From an uncultured Sphingomonas sp. (GTDB lineage Bacteria > Pseudomonadota > Alphaproteobacteria > Sphingomonadales > Sphingomonadaceae): DNA of 55,207 nucleotides. Location: NCBI RefSeq assembly GCF_937859915.1, contig NZ_CALMAW010000007.1:55333-110539 (forward strand). Reading direction: 5' to 3'. Positions 1 through 9,061 of the stretch are shown in pieces. The stretch's first letter is position 1; each line of letters opens with the position of its first letter. The notes under the pieces were generated by a model that searched no databases, was not told the DNA's origin, and saw only the letters and a list, made by a program, of their open reading frames with translations. A program made the translations under genes and the position numbers.

Positions 1-1432
1 CGTAGGCGGAGAGCACGCCGGCGAGCGGGTGGATCATCACCGTACCGATGCCGAGAGCGTCGGCGACCAGACAGGCGTGCTGGCCGCCCGCACCGCCGAA
101 GCTGACCAGCGTGAAGCGCGTCGCGTCATGCCCGCGGCCGACCGAGATGGTGCGGATCGCCTTGGCCATGTCGGCGACCGCGATCGCGACCAGCCCTTCC
201 GCCGCCGCCTGCGGGGTCATCGCCCGGCCCGTCGCCGCCGCGATCCCGGCGCACAGCGCGGCGAACCCCGCCTCGGTCGCGGCACGATCGAGCGGGGCGT
301 CGCCGTGCGGGCCGAACAGGCGCGGGAAATGCTCGGGCCGGATCTTGCCGAGCAGCAGATTGCAGTCGGTGATCGTCAGCGGGCCGCCGCGGCCGTAGCA
401 GGCGGGGCCGGGCACCGCGCCCGCGCTCTCGGGCCCGACCAGCAGCCGCGCGCCGTCGAACCGGCAGATCGAGCCGCCGCCCGCCGCGACCGTATGGATG
501 CGCAGCATCGGCGCGGTGATCCGCGCGCCGGCCACCACCGCCTCCTGGTCGCGCTCGTAGCGGCCGGCGTGGAGCGAGACGTCGGTCGAGGTGCCGCCCA
601 TGTCGAAGCCGATAACGCGCTCGAAGCCAGCCTGCGCGGCGGTCGCGGCCATGCCGACGATGCCGCCCGCCGGCCCCGACAGGATCGCATCCTTGCCGCG
701 GAACAGGCGCCCGTCGACCAGCCCGCCGTTCGACTGCATGAACAAGGGCGTGCCGCCCAGCGCCACGCTCAGCCCCGCGACATAGCGGTGCAGCACCGGC
801 GAAAGATAGGCGTCGACGACGCTGGTATCGCCGCGCCCGATCAGCTTGATCAGCGCGCCGACCTCATGGCTGATCGACACCTGGCTGAAGCCGATCGTTC
901 GCGCGAGCTCGGCGAGCGCGCGCTCGTGCGCAGGATAGCGATAGCCGTGCATCAGCACGATCGCGACCGCCCGCAGGCCGCGCGCATAGGCCGCGGCCAG
1001 TCCCGCGCGCGCCGCCGCGAGGTCGAGCGGGCGCAGCACATGGCCCGCGGCGTCGACGCGCTCGTCGATCTCGAGCGTTTCGGCATGGACCGGCGCCGCG
1101 CGCACGATGTGGCGCGCGAAGATGTCGGGGCGGTCCTGCGTGCCGATCGTCAGCGCGTCGCCGAAGCCGCAGGTGATCGCGAGCAGCACCGACTCGCCCT
1201 TGCGCTCGAGCAGCGCGTTGGTCGCGATCGTCGTGCCGATGCGGACGTCGGCCGGGGGCAGCGGCCCCGCGCCGCATCCGGTCAGCGACCGGATCGCGGC
1301 GACCGCGGCGTCTTCCCGGCGGGCCGGGTCTTCCGAGAGCAGCTTGGCGGTGACGATGCCGCCGTCGGGCTTACGCGCGACGACATCGGTAAAGGTGCCC
1401 CCGCGATCGATCCAGAACTGCCAGCCCGCCAT
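1..1432 (-). CDS. 5-oxoprolinase / hydantoinase A family protein (3' end cut by the window edge)
   Basis: This is the N-terminal part (about 477 residues) of an ATP-dependent amide-ring hydrolase; the family opens 5-oxoproline or hydantoins in the cytosol. The reading frame begins MAGWQFWIDRGGTFTDVV, the family's N-terminal phosphate-binding signature. It continues with GTTIATNALLERKG and GFDMGGTSTDVSL, and leaves the window in FGGAGGQHACLVADALG. The GGAGGQHA version of that motif is nearer to 5-oxoprolinase than to HyuA (usually GGAGPLHA), so a fused ~1200-residue OplAH-type enzyme is likely. An in-frame ATG at 1450 is an alternative start; neither start has a clear ribosome site. The gene lies 135 bp downstream of the hypothetical gene on the same strand. 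The substrate cannot be fixed from sequence. Confidence 0.9.
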   Translation of the reverse strand, partial: MAGWQFWIDRGGTFTDVVARKPDGGIVTAKLLSEDPARREDAAVAAIRSLTGCGAGPLPPADVRIGTTIATNALLERKGESVLLAITCGFGDALTIGTQDRPDIFARHIVRAAPVHAETLEIDERVDAAGHVLRPLDLAAARAGLAAAYARGLRAVAIVLMHGYRYPAHERALAELARTIGFSQVSISHEVGALIKLIGRGDTSVVDAYLSPVLHRYVAGLSVALGGTPLFMQSNGGLVDGRLFRGKDAILSGPAGGIVGMAATAAQAGFERVIGFDMGGTSTDVSLHAGRYERDQEAVVAGARITAPMLRIHTVAAGGGSICRFDGARLLVGPESAGAVPGPACYGRGGPLTITDCNLLLGKIRPEHFPRLFGPHGDAPLDRAATEAGFAALCAGIAAATGRAMTPQAAAEGLVAIAVADMAKAIRTISVGRGHDATRFTLVSFGGAGGQHACLVADALGIGTVMIHPLAGVLSAY

Positions 1433-1567
1433 TGCCGACCGACATGCCATCAAGCCGCGCGCGACGCCAGCGTGGCGCGGTGTGCGTTAGGTCTTCAATG
1501 CGCGCCTTCTCCCGCGAAAGCGGGCGCCCAGCGTTTCAAGCGCCGTAGACCGCGGATCAGGCGCGGA

Positions 1568-2164
1568 TCAGGCGGTCTGGTCGATCAGCGTGCCCGGTTC
1601 GATCGTCGCGAGATAGTCCTTGGCGGGATCGGCCGCGGCGGCGCTCGCGGACGGCTTGCCGTATTTGATCTTGTCGGCGTCGGTCGCGGTACTGGTCGTC
1701 GTCGTCGTGCTGTCGTCGGTGTAGGTGATCGTCGTGGTCATCGTCGATCCGACGACCGTCACGGATTCGGACAGCTCGGTCTTGCTCGCCCCGCCGCCAC
1801 CACCGCCGCCACCGCCGCCCGATCCCCCCGCCGACCCGCCGGTCGATGCGGCGGCCGCGGCGGGCGCCGCCGCCTGGCTGGTGATCCCCGACGCGGTCGA
1901 TTGCGCGTCGACCTGATCGAGCGTCTTCTTGACCGCAGCGGCATCGTCCTTCGAGAGCTTGCCCGACGACACGTCGGCGGCGATCCGCGTGTCGAGCGCC
2001 GCGCGCACCGAGACCGAGCTGGTGACCGTCCCCGTGTTGCCCGCGGTCGCGGCGGTGGCGGCGGCGAGATCGGTCGCGACCAGCTTCGCTTTGTCCGCCG
2101 ACAGGCCGTTGGCCTCGAGCTGCTTCAGAAGAGGATTGGTCGCGGTTACGCTGCTGATCGTCAC
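1568..2164 (-). CDS. Gly/Ala/Ser-rich hypothetical protein
   Basis: A 198-residue protein of unknown function. The start is GTG at 2164, preceded by AAGGGAGATTCTC, a good ribosome site; an in-frame ATG farther upstream has no such support. The N-terminal third looks helical and polar (KQLEANGLSADKAKLVATDL). It is followed by a short KDDAAAVKKTLDQVDA helix, an Ala-rich stretch, a run of ten glycines near residue 120, and a Thr-rich stretch (TTTITYTDDSTTTTT). No signal peptide or membrane segment is seen. Proteins with this helical head plus Gly/Ser linker occur as uncharacterised proteins in sphingomonads (recollection, not a search). The codon choice is typical of the window, so it is probably native. 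Confidence 0.7.
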   Translation of the reverse strand: MTISSVTATNPLLKQLEANGLSADKAKLVATDLAAATAATAGNTGTVTSSVSVRAALDTRIAADVSSGKLSKDDAAAVKKTLDQVDAQSTASGITSQAAAPAAAAASTGGSAGGSGGGGGGGGGGASKTELSESVTVVGSTMTTTITYTDDSTTTTTSTATDADKIKYGKPSASAAAADPAKDYLATIEPGTLIDQTA

Positions 2165-2332
2165 GAGAATCTCCCTTATCCTACGCGGTAACGACAGGCG
2201 TGGCGCAGGCTTTAGGGTGGCAGTGAAAAAATTCTTTGATCCTCCCCTCTCGCGGAAGGGGAAGGATTTACGCCCGCCCCGCATCCCTCGCCGCGATCAT
2301 GCGTTGGCAGGCAAATTCGTTACGGAGCTGCG

Positions 2333-3655
2333 ATGACCCTGCCCCCGCCGTCACCGTCGCGCCGCGTGGTGATCGGCGGTCTCGCCGCCGGCCTCGCCGC
2401 CGCGCGCGCGCCGGGCCATGCCGCCTCCACGCGCCGCTTTCCGCCCGGCTTTCTCTGGGGGGCGGCAACCTCGGGCCACCAGACCGAGGGCAACAACCTC
2501 GCCTCCGACATGTGGCTGCTCGAGCATCTCGCCCCGACGATCTTCGACGAGCCTTCGGGCGACGCATGCAACAGCTTCGAACTCTGGCCCGCCGATCTCG
2601 CGCTGGTCCGCGATCTCGGGCTCGGCGCCTATCGCTTCTCGCTCGAATGGGCGCGGATCGAGCCCGAGCGCGGGCAGTTCTCGACAGCGATGCTCGACCA
2701 TTACCGCCGCATCATCGAGGGATGCCACGCCCGCGGTCTCGTCCCGATCGTCACCTTCAACCATTTCACCACGCCGCGCTGGTTCGCCGCCGCGGGCGGC
2801 TGGACCAACCGCCAAGCCCCCGAACTCTTCGCGCGCTTCTGCGACAAGGCGGCACGCGCGCTCGCCGACGGGATCGGCTATGCGACCACGCTCAACGAGC
2901 CCGACCTGCTGCCGCTGCTCAACTGGCGGTTGACGCCGCGGCCGCACAGCAAATTGCGCGACATGCTCGCCGCCGCCGCGATCGCCTGCGGCACGCCCAA
3001 ATTCTGCGCCGCCAACATGGCCAATGACGAGGACATCGCGGTGATGACCCCGCTGCTGATCGCCGGGCACAAGGCCGGGCGCGCGGCGATCAAGGCGGTG
3101 CGCCCGGCGCTGCCGGTCGGGGTCAGCCTCGCGGTGCAGGACGATGTCGCGGTCGGGTGGGACTCGATCCGCGATCTCAAGCGGGCGGAGGTCTATGCGC
3201 CCTGGTTCGCGGCGGCGCGGGACGACGAGTTCGTCGGCGTGCAGAATTACGAGCGCATGTATATCGGGCCGCACGGCACCACCGGTGCGCCGGCGGGCGT
3301 GCGGCTCGGCCATTCGGGGCAGGACAATAACCCCGCCTCGCTCGGCGCGGTGGTGCGCTATGTCCATGCGCAGGTCGGGCGGCCGGTGATCGTCAGCGAG
3401 AATGGGCTCAACACCCCGCACGACGCCGAGCGCGTCGCCTATATCCCGGCCGCGCTCGCCGGGCTGCACGAGGCGATCGCCGACGGCGTGCCGGTGCTCG
3501 GCTACATCCACTGGTCGCTGCTCGACAATTTCGAGTGGAGCGCGGGCTATGCGCCCAAATTCGGGCTGGTCGCGGTCGACCGCACCAGCTTCCGCCGCAC
3601 GCCGAAGCCGAGCGCGCATGTGCTCGCGCGGATCGCGGCCGCCAATGCGGTGTGA
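2333..3655 (+). CDS. Tat-exported glycoside hydrolase family 1 (beta-glucosidase-like)
   Basis: A 440-residue retaining glycosidase of family GH1, which cleaves beta-linked glucosides, galactosides or similar sugars. The N-terminus carries a twin-arginine signal (SRRVVIGGLAAGLAAARAPGHA), so the enzyme is predicted to be periplasmic; many bacterial GH1 enzymes are cytosolic. The GH1 hallmark FPPGFLWGAATSGHQTEG follows the signal. The acid/base is Glu189 in TLNEPD and the nucleophile is Glu356 in VSENGLN. The C-terminal substrate-site motif is WSLLDNFEWSAGY. Length matches a complete GH1 barrel. It stands alone between two minus-strand genes, with no transporter or regulator beside it, so its sugar cannot be inferred from context. 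Confidence 0.93.
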   Translation: MTLPPPSPSRRVVIGGLAAGLAAARAPGHAASTRRFPPGFLWGAATSGHQTEGNNLASDMWLLEHLAPTIFDEPSGDACNSFELWPADLALVRDLGLGAYRFSLEWARIEPERGQFSTAMLDHYRRIIEGCHARGLVPIVTFNHFTTPRWFAAAGGWTNRQAPELFARFCDKAARALADGIGYATTLNEPDLLPLLNWRLTPRPHSKLRDMLAAAAIACGTPKFCAANMANDEDIAVMTPLLIAGHKAGRAAIKAVRPALPVGVSLAVQDDVAVGWDSIRDLKRAEVYAPWFAAARDDEFVGVQNYERMYIGPHGTTGAPAGVRLGHSGQDNNPASLGAVVRYVHAQVGRPVIVSENGLNTPHDAERVAYIPAALAGLHEAIADGVPVLGYIHWSLLDNFEWSAGYAPKFGLVAVDRTSFRRTPKPSAHVLARIAAANAV

Positions 3656-3713
3656 GGCGCATAGTCCTTCGTCACCCCGGGCTCGACCCGGCATGACGGG
3701 AAGTCTGCGATAG

Positions 3714-5138
3714 CTAGATGGCCAGCGGCCCCGCCGTCGCGCGCAGCACCACGGAGATCGCGATCGCCGCCACGGTCACGCCGAGCGCCCAGCCGAGCCG
3801 CCCCCGGTCGACGCCGCGGCACGCGGCGAGCAGCACCGCCGCAAGGTTCGCCGCGACGATCAGCCAGAGATGGTAGCGCAGGTCCGATGCGATGCTGACC
3901 ACCGCAAAGCTCGCGGTCATCATCAGCCCCGAGAAGGCGAGCGCGAGCCCGAGTTCGCGCGCCGGCTGGCGGGGGGTGGCGAGCAGCGTCCAGAAGATCC
4001 CCGCGAGCAGCAGCGCCCACACCGCCGGCACGCCGAGCGGCGTCCGCTCGAGCGCCGCCGCCAGCGTCTTGAGATCGAGCAGCCCGCGCGTCTGCGGGCC
4101 GCCCAGGCCATCGGGATTGGCGTCCGACTTGGACGGCGCGACCGAGCTGAGCTCGGCGGCGGGCGTCGCGATGCGCAGCGTCGCGTTGAGATGCGCGAGG
4201 CGGTGCTCGGCATAGGCGATCGGGTGCGCCGCGATCGTCGCCACCCAGCGGTGGATCACCGACGGATGCGTGTCGTCCTCGGCGGCGATCGCGTCGCCCA
4301 TCGTGCCGCAACGCGTGCGATCGGCGAAGGGGTCCCAGTAGAAGGGCGTGTAGCAGTGCCGCGCCTCGGCCTGTGCCCACTCCGCAGGCGTCAGCCCAGG
4401 CGGCGCGGCGAGCGGGGCGAAATGCGCGATCCCCACCATGTCGAACACCGGCAGCGTCGCGGTGACCCCCGATCGCTCGGCGGCGAACAACCGGTGGTTG
4501 ATCGGATCGGAGACCAGGATGACCAGGATGGTCGCGGCGCCCATGACCATCGCCCGCGCCCACCAGCGCCGCACCCCGCCCCAGCCCGCCAGCATCAGCG
4601 CGAACGGCACGACGGCGAACACCGCATTGGCGCGGACCAGCGCGGCGTAGCCGAGCAGCAGCGCGACGAGCGCGACCGCCGCCCACGGCAGCCGCCCGCC
4701 CGGCAGCCGGTACCAGGCGACGATCCCGGTTGCCGCAACCAGCGCCGCGATCATCTGCGTGTCCTTGACGACCACCGGCAACCAGTTGAGCAGGATCGGC
4801 GACAGCGCGACCAGCAGGGAGGCGAAGGCGGCGCGCGGCGCACCGCTCCGCGCCAAGCCACCCGCGAACAGTCCGATCCCCGCCCAATAGCCGGCGAGTT
4901 GGAGCAGCAGCATCGGCAGCATGCCGCGCCCCCCGACCGCGAGCGTCAGCGCCCACAGCCGCGCCATCACCGGCGGGTGCCAGTCGTCATACTGCCCGGC
5001 GAGCGCCTGCTCATATTGCCGCAGCGTGTCGTAGGCGGCGACCCCCGGCCACATCGTCCACAGGCACAGGCCGAAGAGGAGCAGGGACGCGAGCGCGATC
5101 CGGCGCAGCGATGCGTTCTGCTCGGTCCGTCTCGCCAT
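3714..5138 (-). CDS. polytopic inner-membrane protein, possibly GT-C glycosyltransferase-like
   Basis: A 474-residue protein with about ten hydrophobic segments spread along the chain, starting with LRRIALASLLLFGLCLWTMW. Between the first two segments is a polar periplasmic-looking loop with YDTLRQYEQALAGQYDDWHPP. The acidic residues after the first membrane span resemble GT-C (ArnT/PMT or DUF6020-like) glycosyltransferases, which use an Asp in this loop. A second polar loop contains CYTPFYWDPFADRTRC, possibly held by a disulfide. The ATG at 5138 is preceded by AGGATTGC, a good ribosome site. It reads away from the SLC13 gene upstream, 93 bp distant. Function is not established; a membrane glycan-modifying enzyme is only a suggestion. 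Confidence 0.75.
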   Translation of the reverse strand: MARRTEQNASLRRIALASLLLFGLCLWTMWPGVAAYDTLRQYEQALAGQYDDWHPPVMARLWALTLAVGGRGMLPMLLLQLAGYWAGIGLFAGGLARSGAPRAAFASLLVALSPILLNWLPVVVKDTQMIAALVAATGIVAWYRLPGGRLPWAAVALVALLLGYAALVRANAVFAVVPFALMLAGWGGVRRWWARAMVMGAATILVILVSDPINHRLFAAERSGVTATLPVFDMVGIAHFAPLAAPPGLTPAEWAQAEARHCYTPFYWDPFADRTRCGTMGDAIAAEDDTHPSVIHRWVATIAAHPIAYAEHRLAHLNATLRIATPAAELSSVAPSKSDANPDGLGGPQTRGLLDLKTLAAALERTPLGVPAVWALLLAGIFWTLLATPRQPARELGLALAFSGLMMTASFAVVSIASDLRYHLWLIVAANLAAVLLAACRGVDRGRLGWALGVTVAAIAISVVLRATAGPLAI

Positions 5139-5231
5139 GCAATCCTCGCGCTGCCCGCGCTCCCTATAGCGGGATTGCCCGCGAGGCGAAGCACGCTCTT
5201 CATCCTCGCCAAGCGAGCCCGGGGAGGATGT

Positions 5232-7010
5232 TCAGCCGGCCAGTGGCCAGAAGAAGGCGATCAGCGGCACGCCGACCGCGATCACCATGATCGAGAGCGG
5301 CAGGCCGAGCCGCCAATAGTCCCAGAATTTATACCCGCCCGGCCCCAGCACCAGCGTGTTGCACTGGTGGCCGACGGGGGTGAGGAAGTCGCAGCCCGCC
5401 CCGGTCGCCACCGCCATCAGGAACGGATCCGGGTTGAGATGCAGCGCCTTCGCCACCGACACCGCGATCGGCCCCAGCACCAGCACGGTCGGCGCATTGT
5501 GGAGGAAGGGCGAGCACAGCATCGACGCCACCATCAGCACCGCCAGCACCATCACCGGCGGCGAGCCGGTCAAGAGCTGGGCAAGTCCGCCCGCGATCAG
5601 GTCGGTGCCGCCGCTGTGCTGCACCGCCTCGCTGATCGGGGTGAGCGCGCCGATCAGGATCAGCACCTCGGGCTCGAGCGCGCCATAGGCCTCGCGCATC
5701 GGCAGCGCGCCGACGATCACCACCGCGACCGCCGCGCCGAAGAAGCCCGCGGTCACCGACACGATGCCCAGCGCAACCAGCAGGATCGCCGCCGCCAGGA
5801 TCAGGATCGGCCCGAAGCGCTGGCGGCGGTTGCCAAGCTTGACCGTTCGTTCGGCGAGGGGGAGCAGGCGTAGCTGCCCCATGAAGTCGGCGAACGCGCT
5901 CTCCCCCGCCTGGATCAGCAGCACGTCGCCCGCGCGCAGCGTCACGTCGCGCAGCCGCTCGCTGATCCGCTGGCTGGCGCGGCCGACCGCGAGCAGCTTG
6001 ACCCCGTGCCGCTCCTGGATTCGCGAGCGTTGCGCCGAACTCCCGATCAGCGGCGAGTCCGGCTGGATCACTGCCTCGACCGATCGCACCTCTTCGCGCG
6101 CCGCGTCGGTTTCGATGGCCTGTTCCGAGCGCGCGGGCTTGAGCGGGAGGCGGCCGAACAGATGCGACAGCGCCTCGTCGTCGCCCTCGAGCACCAGCAC
6201 CTCGCCGGGCCGCAGCGGCGCATCGGGGCCGGCCGCGACGCGAGTGCCGTCCGCGCGCACGATCGCGACCAGCTCGACGCGGTCCTGGCCGAGATCAAGG
6301 TCGGCGATCGTCCGCATCGTGTCGGGCAGGTCGTCGGGGATCGTCGCCTCGGTGGAATAGGCGGCGCCCGCCGACACCGATTCGAGCCCCGCATTGCCGG
6401 CGCGGTCGCGCGGCAGCAGACGCCAGCAGAGGCTGACCACGACGAGCCCGAGCGCGGTCAGGCACAGGCCGACGGGCGCGAAGTCGAACATCCGGAACGG
6501 CTTGCCCAGCGTCTCCTCGCGGACCTGGCTGACGATGATGTTGGTCGAGGTGCCCACCAAGGTGACCAGCCCGCCGAGCAGCGACATGAAGCTCATCGGC
6601 ATCAGCAGCGCCGAGACCGAACTTCCCTCGGTGCGGCCGAGCTTGAGCGCGGTCGGCATCAGGATCGCCAGAGCGCCGACATTCTTGGTAAGAATCGACA
6701 GCAAGGCGGTCGCGCCCGCCATCACCGGCACCTGCAGCGCGAGCGTCTTGAGCCGCACCAGCAGCGGCCGGATGCCGACCTCGATCACCCCCGATTTGGC
6801 GATCGCGGCACTCACCACCAGCGCCGAGGCGATGATCACGACGACGTCGCTGGTGAAGCCGCTGAACGCGCTCTTCACCGGCACGACGCCGACCGCCATG
6901 CCGATCAGCAGCGCGACCAGCGACACGACGTCGTAGCGGAAGCGCCCCCAGGCAAAGGTCGCGATCGCGCCCCCGACCAATGCGAACGACAGGATCTGGG
7001 GCGTGGTCAC
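5232..7010 (-). CDS. SLC13/DASS-family anion transporter with two TrkA-C domains
   Basis: A 592-residue inner-membrane secondary transporter of the divalent-anion:sodium symporter group. N-terminal hydrophobic spans contain MPMSFMSLLGGLVTLVGTST, the family's first SNT-like substrate-site region. The C-terminal half has GCDFLTPVGHQCNTLVLGPG, the second one. Between them, roughly residues 200-370, lie two hydrophilic TrkA-C (RCK_C) domains; RVAAGPDAPLRPGEVLVLEG and SQRISERLRDVTLRAGDVLL show the repeated pattern. This layout is typical of putative sulfate/anion permeases such as the YfbS and SAC1-like group. The start is taken at GTG 7010, where the conserved hydrophobic N-terminus begins; upstream residues are Arg/Pro-rich. 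The true anion (sulfate, phosphate, dicarboxylate) is unknown. Confidence 0.9.
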   Translation of the reverse strand: MTTPQILSFALVGGAIATFAWGRFRYDVVSLVALLIGMAVGVVPVKSAFSGFTSDVVVIIASALVVSAAIAKSGVIEVGIRPLLVRLKTLALQVPVMAGATALLSILTKNVGALAILMPTALKLGRTEGSSVSALLMPMSFMSLLGGLVTLVGTSTNIIVSQVREETLGKPFRMFDFAPVGLCLTALGLVVVSLCWRLLPRDRAGNAGLESVSAGAAYSTEATIPDDLPDTMRTIADLDLGQDRVELVAIVRADGTRVAAGPDAPLRPGEVLVLEGDDEALSHLFGRLPLKPARSEQAIETDAAREEVRSVEAVIQPDSPLIGSSAQRSRIQERHGVKLLAVGRASQRISERLRDVTLRAGDVLLIQAGESAFADFMGQLRLLPLAERTVKLGNRRQRFGPILILAAAILLVALGIVSVTAGFFGAAVAVVIVGALPMREAYGALEPEVLILIGALTPISEAVQHSGGTDLIAGGLAQLLTGSPPVMVLAVLMVASMLCSPFLHNAPTVLVLGPIAVSVAKALHLNPDPFLMAVATGAGCDFLTPVGHQCNTLVLGPGGYKFWDYWRLGLPLSIMVIAVGVPLIAFFWPLAG

Positions 7011-7163
7011 AAGGGCGGGCGCAGCGTCATCGCAGCAGACGACGCGCGATGGGGAGGATAAGTTGCGCGGGGTCGGTAACCGCGGCGGGCTGCGGCGCGT
7101 ATAGCGTGCAGGAAGTGGCGATGTGAACCGATCTCGAATAGGGCGGGCCATCCACAAGCCACA

Positions 7164-7254
7164 CCGTCATTCCCGCGCAGGCGGGAATCCATAGACGCGG
7201 CGTTTCGTCATCTGGCGTCGCGTGTATGGATCCCGGATCAAGTCCGGGATGACG
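7164..7254. repeat. paired palindromes (REPIN-like) upstream of the cytochrome b gene
   Basis: Two short imperfect palindromes face each other. The left unit reads CCGTCATTCCCGCGCAGGCG..., and the right unit is CCCGGATCAAGTCCGGGATG. Each is bordered by CCATAGACGCGGCG or its reverse (TATGGAT). The same architecture recurs at seven sites in this window, always outside genes. It fills most of the divergent gap between the SLC13 gene and the cytochrome b gene, so it may lie within their leaders. Confidence 0.75.
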
Positions 7255-7280
7255 AAAAAGAAAGAGCGGCGGAGACCCGA

Positions 7281-8087
7281 ATGACGGACCATCCCGAGAC
7301 GCCCCAAGGCGGCGACATCGTCTACCGCCACCGCTTGCCCGTGCGTCTCTGGCACTGGGTCAATGCGCTCAGCGTGATCGTCATGCTGATGAGCGGGCTG
7401 ATGATCTTCAACGCGCACCCGCATCTCTACTGGGGTGCCTATGGCGCGAACCACGACCACAGCTGGCTCGACATCACCCCCGGCCATCTGCGCGTCGGGC
7501 CGCTGGTCATCCCGACGCCGGGCATCCTCGGCGTCTCGCCCGGCGGCCGCTTCGTCGCCTTCCCGCCGCTGGTCACCATCCCGTCGAGCTACAATCTCGC
7601 CCACGCCCGCGAATGGCACCTCGCCTTCGCTTGGGCTTTGGTCGTGCCGGGGCTGCTCTACTGGGCATGGGGCTTCGCGCGCCGCCACATCCAGCGCGAC
7701 CTCGCCCCCACCCGCGCGGAGTTGCGGCCGTCGCACATCGCCCACGACATCGGCCAGCACGCACGCCTGCGCTTCCCGACCGGGGCTGCGGCGCGCTACT
7801 ATAATGTGCTGCAGAAGCTGGCCTATTGCGCGGTGATCTTCCTGCTCATCCCCGGCGTCGTGCTGACCGGCCTGACCATGTCGCCGGCGATCGACGCCGC
7901 CTGGCCGTGGCTGCTCGACGTCTTCGGCGGGCGGCAGTCGGCGCGCTCGATCCATTTCCTCTGCGCGATGGGGCTCGCCCTGTTCATCCTCGTCCACCTC
8001 GTGATGGTCGTGCTCGCCGGGCCGATCAACGAGGTCCGCTCGATGATCACCGGCCGCTACCGCCTGCCCCGCGAGCGCGGCGAATGA
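7281..8087 (+). CDS. cytochrome b/b6 domain membrane protein, redox partner of the downstream molybdoenzyme
   Basis: A 268-residue four-helix b-type cytochrome of the cytochrome b561 / Ni-Fe hydrogenase b-subunit superfamily, expected to carry heme in the inner membrane and pass electrons between quinone and a periplasmic enzyme. The first helix contains YRHRLPVRLWHWVNALSVIV, with His typical of a heme ligand, and later helices contain AREWHLAFAWALVV and ARSIHFLCAMGLALFILVHL, adding further His. A long loop between the first two helices is hydrophilic. The ATG is preceded by GCGGAGACCCGA. The stop overlaps the start of the molybdoenzyme gene (ATGA), so the two are translationally coupled and almost certainly work together. 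Confidence 0.9.
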   Translation: MTDHPETPQGGDIVYRHRLPVRLWHWVNALSVIVMLMSGLMIFNAHPHLYWGAYGANHDHSWLDITPGHLRVGPLVIPTPGILGVSPGGRFVAFPPLVTIPSSYNLAHAREWHLAFAWALVVPGLLYWAWGFARRHIQRDLAPTRAELRPSHIAHDIGQHARLRFPTGAAARYYNVLQKLAYCAVIFLLIPGVVLTGLTMSPAIDAAWPWLLDVFGGRQSARSIHFLCAMGLALFILVHLVMVVLAGPINEVRSMITGRYRLPRERGE

Positions 8088-8848
8088 GCGCGCCCCTCAC
8101 CCGCCGCCGGCTGCTCGGCTCGCTCGCCGCGGGTGGCGGCGGACTGCTCCTCGCCGGCTGCGACAAGATCGACGCGTCGCCCAGCGTGCAGCGGATCCTC
8201 GGCCTCGCCGAGCCGATCAACCTCCACGCGCAGCGCCTCGTCTCGGACCGCGCCGCGCTCGCCCCCGAATTCTCGGCGTCGGAGATGTCGCCTTTCTTTC
8301 GCACCAACGGCACCTCGTCGCCCGGCACGCCCGACTATACGCAGCTCGTCGCGAGCAATTTCTCGGATTGGAAGCTGGCGGTGGACGGCCTCGTCGCCAC
8401 CCCGCTGTCGCTGTCGCTCGACGCGATCCGCCAACTCCCGCGCCGCACCCAGATCACCCGCCACGACTGTGTCGAGGGCTGGAGCGCGATCGGCCAGTGG
8501 ACCGGGCTGCCGCTGGGGATGCTGCTCAAGCAGGCGCGGCTGCGACCCTCCGCACGCTACATCGTGTTCCACTGCGCGGACCTGTTCAACGGCACGCCCT
8601 ATTATGAATCGATCGACCTGATCGACGCCTTCCACCCGCAGACCATCCTCGCCTGGGGCATGAACGGCCACCCGCTCGACGTCGGCCACGGCGCGCCGCT
8701 CAGGCTGCGCGTCGAGCGCCAGCTCGGCTACAAGCAGGCCAAATATGTGATGCGCATCGAGGCGGTGGCATCGCTCGCCGGGATCAACGGCGGCAAGGGC
8801 GGGACATGGGAGGACGCGATCGGCTACCAATGGTATGCGGGGGTGTGA
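8084..8848 (+). CDS. molybdopterin-dependent oxidoreductase (sulfite-oxidase fold), Tat signal with lipobox
   Basis: A 254-residue enzyme of the sulfite oxidase/MsrP-like molybdopterin family. The start has a twin-arginine signal (TRRRLLGSLAAGG) followed by GLLLAGC, a lipobox, so it looks like a Tat-exported lipoprotein held on the periplasmic membrane face. The Mo-coordinating Cys is in TRHDCVEGWSAIGQWTGLPL. Further family motifs are GHPLDVGHGAPLRLRVERQLGYKQ (split here: GHPLDVGHGAPLR, then LGYKQAKYV) and the C-terminal WEDAIGYQWYAG. The start overlaps the cytochrome b stop by four bases. Family members reduce or oxidise S- or N-oxides or sulfite; the substrate here is not known. It is not MsrP itself, whose partner MsrQ is a different membrane protein. 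Confidence 0.9.
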   Translation: MSAPLTRRRLLGSLAAGGGGLLLAGCDKIDASPSVQRILGLAEPINLHAQRLVSDRAALAPEFSASEMSPFFRTNGTSSPGTPDYTQLVASNFSDWKLAVDGLVATPLSLSLDAIRQLPRRTQITRHDCVEGWSAIGQWTGLPLGMLLKQARLRPSARYIVFHCADLFNGTPYYESIDLIDAFHPQTILAWGMNGHPLDVGHGAPLRLRVERQLGYKQAKYVMRIEAVASLAGINGGKGGTWEDAIGYQWYAGV

Positions 8849-8872
8849 GGCCCGCGCCGCCTATCCCTACAT

Positions 8873-8994
8873 CGTCGTCCCGGACTTGATCCGGGACCCA
8901 TAGACGCGGCGCGCGAGAGGTGACGCCCGAGCGCGGCCCTCGCGCAACCGCCTGCGCGCCGCATCCATGGGTCCCGACTTTCGTCGGGATGACG
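8873..8994. repeat. paired palindromes (REPIN-like) between the molybdoenzyme and sdaA
   Basis: Left unit CGTCGTCCCGGACTTGATCC and right unit TCCCGACTTTCGTCGGGATG in inverse orientation, with CCCATAGACGCGGCG on the inner left side. Each unit can form a hairpin by itself, and the two units can also pair with each other. There is no T-run, so a classical terminator is unlikely, although the position after a stop codon would allow mRNA 3' protection. Confidence 0.7.
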
Positions 8995-9061
8995 AAGAAG
9001 AAGGGTCGGCATAAGCGGCCGCGCATTGCGCCCCCTTGCCCCGCTCGGGCATAGCCGCCGG

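Noticed and set aside
29..2191. A 720-residue open frame on the plus strand
   Set aside because: Arg/Ala/Asp-rich shadow of the oxoprolinase and hypothetical genes on the other strand; GC-rich DNA leaves opposite frames open.
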